Assembly (NCBI GenBank): GCA_037176905.1
Contig: JBBBWG010032009.1
Span: forward strand, 1-20,407
DNA from: Azolla pinnata
Taxonomy: Eukaryota; Streptophyta; Polypodiopsida; Salviniales; Salviniaceae
Length of the DNA stretch: 20,407 nt
Direction: 5' to 3'
Each line of letters starts with the position of its first letter. Position 1 is the stretch's first letter. The translations under genes were made by a program, and so were the position numbers. This document shows positions 18,171 to 20,407 of this stretch, piece by piece. The notes beneath the pieces are model-generated. The model saw only the letters and a list, made by a program, of their open reading frames with translations. It did not search any database and was not told the DNA's origin.

Positions 18171-19022
18171 TCAATTGATCTATACAGTCTGCAGCACCCT
18201 TCATGTGATGTATGTATGCATCGACGATTGTAATGTATATGTGTCTCGAAACGAGACGGTTCTGGACAATCGTCCGGAGTGTGTTGACTTTTTTGTAGCC
18301 AATTTCTTATGCGCAACATGTCGGTCAGCATCATCGCGCTCGGCTTTCGATCGATCGCATTTGACTTTCGAAACCATGCATCGATTCATCGACTCGAAGG
18401 AGGCAACATCTCGATGCAGACGATCGATCGAGCTGTCATTTGCAAAAACTGTGACCTGTAACTATATAGGCTGATATCTTACCAATTAAACTATCTTATT
18501 TCTGTCGATAAATATTATATTTTAATACTTGATAATAACTAATTCGGAATTCTCGTGTTGTTTTGCTTCAGCTTCAGCTTCTTCGTCTTCGTTCTGGGGC
18601 CCCTTTGGCTCCACACCAACACTTTCTTCGACGCCTTTCCAACGACACATGATCTGGTGGAGCACAAGTCCCATGTGACTTTCCTCCTTTTGCATGAGAA
18701 AAAAATATCATTATCGCTAGTTATCAAAGACAACCTGTTATCGATCATAGCGACAGATGGTTCACGAAACATTATGTTGATAGATCAGATCAGATCAACC
18801 TTTTGCATGTGCTCGATCGTTTTATCGAAGTCTTAAAAGGAGGAACCGGATTGCAGCTTTGCCACCATCCGATGGATGATGGGCGTTAGAGGCTTACTAA
18901 TCGTGAAGCTAATTACAGAAAAGAATCGAGGAATGACCTTTGTTTTGTGTGATTAGTTGTCAAGTCCTAGTCTGCCGATCTCGGATCTGGCAAAAGCTTT
19001 CAGAAGTCGGATCTGGATACCA
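18171..19022. other. Unassigned region before the satellite
   Basis: A minus-strand open frame at about 18540-18700 encodes an acidic stretch (GPQNEDEEAEAEAK) and faces an overlapping plus-strand frame at 18555-18836. Neither shows a family I recognise. Scattered CGATCGATC words continue from the preceding field to about 18432. Confidence 0.4.
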
Positions 19023-20407
19023 GAAAACCCTAAACCCTAAAATATTGATAGTTATCAGAACCACATGCTCTGAACCCTAATTAGATGCAAATGCAGATAT
19101 GAGAACCCTAAACCCTGAACCTTGAACCCTAGACCCTAAAACCCTAAACCCTAAAATACTAATAGCTATCAGAACCACATGCTCTGAACCCTAATTAGAT
19201 GCAAATGCAGATATGAGAACCCTAAACCCTAAACCCTAAAATATTGATAGTTATCAGAACCACATGCTCTAAACCCTAATTAGATGCAAATGCAGATACG
19301 AGAACCCTAAACCCTAAAATATTGATAGTTATCAGAACCACATGCTCTGAAACCTAGTTAGATGCAAATGCTGATATGAGAACCCTAAACCCTAAAACCC
19401 TAAACCCTGAAAGATTGATAGTTATCAGAACCACATGCTCTGAACCCTAATTAGATGCAAATGCATATATGAGAACCCTAAACCCTAAACCCTAAAAGAT
19501 TGATAGTTATCAGAACCACATGCTCTGAACCCTAATTGGATGCAAATGTAGATATGAGAACCCTAAACCCTAAAATATTGATAGTTATCAGAACCACAGG
19601 CTCTGAACCATACCTAATTAGATGCAAATGCAGATATGAGAACCCTAAACCCTAAACCCTAAACCCTAATACCCTAAAAAGATTGGTATTTATCAGAACC
19701 ACATGCTCTGAACCCTACCTAATTAGATGCAAATGTAGATATGAGAACCCTAAACCCTAAACCCTAGACCCTAAAACCCTAAACCCTAAAATACTGATAG
19801 TTATCAGAACCACATGCTCTGAACCATACCGAATTAGATGCAAATGCAGATATGAGAACCCTAAACCCTAATACCCTAAAAGATTGGTAGTTATCAGAAC
19901 CACATGCTCTGAACCCTACCTAATTAGATGCAAATGTAGATATGAGAACCCTAAACCCTAGACCCTAAAACCCTAAACCCTAAAATACTGATAGTTATCA
20001 AAACCACGTGCTCTGAACCCTAATAGATGCAAATGCAGATATGAGAACCCTAATCCCTAAACCCTAAAATATTGATAGTTATTAGAACCACATGCCTTGA
20101 ACCCTACTTAGATGCAAATCCAGATATGAGAACCCTAAACCCTAAACCCTAAACCCTAAAACCCTAAACCCTAAAATATTGATAGTTATTAGAACCACAT
20201 GCCTTGAACCCTAATTAGATGCAAATGCAGATATGAGAACCCTAAACCCTAAACCCTAAACCCTAAAACCCTAAACCCTAAAACCCTAAACCCTAAACCC
20301 TAAACCCTAAAACCCTAAAACCCTAAACCATAAAATATTGATAGTTATTAGAACCACATGCCTTGAACCCTAATTAGATGCAAATGCAGATATGAGAACC
20401 CTAAACC
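19023..20407. repeat. Subtelomere-like satellite: unique core plus CCCTAAA tracts, at least 14 copies
   Basis: The core reads TTGATAGTTATCAGAACC, ACATGCTCTGAACCCTAATT, AGATGCAAATGCAGATATGA, GAACCCTAAACCC, followed by 1-13 plant-type telomere units (CCCTAAA, some 8-mers CCCTAAAA). The core word GTTATCAG or a variant occurs at 19051, 19165, 19250, 19328, 19421, 19506, 19584, 19688, 19800, 19890, 19994, 20078, 20184 and 20344, and the array runs past the right edge. Spacing is 78-160 bp. The longest telomere tract is 20239-20335. The C-rich strand is on plus throughout. Confidence 0.95.

Noticed and set aside
17610..18233. A 207-codon RSIDRS-rich open frame
   Set aside because: It is the translation of the CGATCGATC repeat field. 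It is open on the opposite strand as well and has no conserved domain.
20239..20335. True chromosome end
   Set aside because: The telomere units are interrupted by satellite cores on both sides and run in the wrong orientation for a right-hand terminus.

Overview
This window is plant nuclear DNA, most likely from a flowering plant. It has multi-exon genes with GT-AG introns, a KORRIGAN-type cellulase, a PDR-type ABC transporter, and arrays of the plant telomere heptamer CCCTAAA. I cannot fix the lineage from the sequence alone. No bacterial, phage, CRISPR or tRNA/rRNA features were seen.

Layout, left to right. (1) 1-2963, minus strand: the first five exons of a full-size PDR/ABCG transporter, cut by the left edge. 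Intron 1 is full of ATGCATGC/GTGCGCAT repeats. Intron 3 is a two-copy tandem duplication that carries an extra broken copy of the start of the Walker A exon. (2) 2964-8048: a 5 kb intergenic stretch with the transporter's promoter region, a decayed PDR fragment (5475-5583) and a 7-copy 65-bp repeat array (6292-6746). (3) 8049-12163, minus strand: a complete six-exon GH9A membrane-anchored endo-1,4-beta-glucanase (KORRIGAN family). All exon phases close and the predicted product is 619 residues, the usual family length. (4) 12164-14580: its upstream region, with microsatellites, unidentified sequence and a decayed minisatellite. (5) 14820-17623, minus strand: a dead second copy of the same cellulase gene. 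Only the first codons, exon 2 (with an 8-nt deletion) and the start of exon 6 remain. Exon 6 ends abruptly at a 60-bp TTAGGG-like hexamer tract. (6) 17490-18170: a GATC-rich repeat field. (7) 19023 to the right edge: at least 14 copies of a subtelomere-like satellite, each with a unique core plus a variable CCCTAAA tract.

The two functional genes are not a known pathway pair. The PDR protein would be a plasma-membrane exporter, and the GH9A protein works at the Golgi, plasma membrane and cell plate in cellulose deposition. What unites the window is its style of evolution: local tandem duplication at every scale, decayed paralogues of both genes, and telomere-like DNA at a gene breakpoint and in a satellite block. 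This fits a subtelomeric or rearranged chromosome segment. I found no convincing new biological system. The best leads are the telomere-like patch ending the pseudogene, the exon-4 duplication inside the PDR intron, and the satellite whose spacing changes largely in telomere-unit steps.
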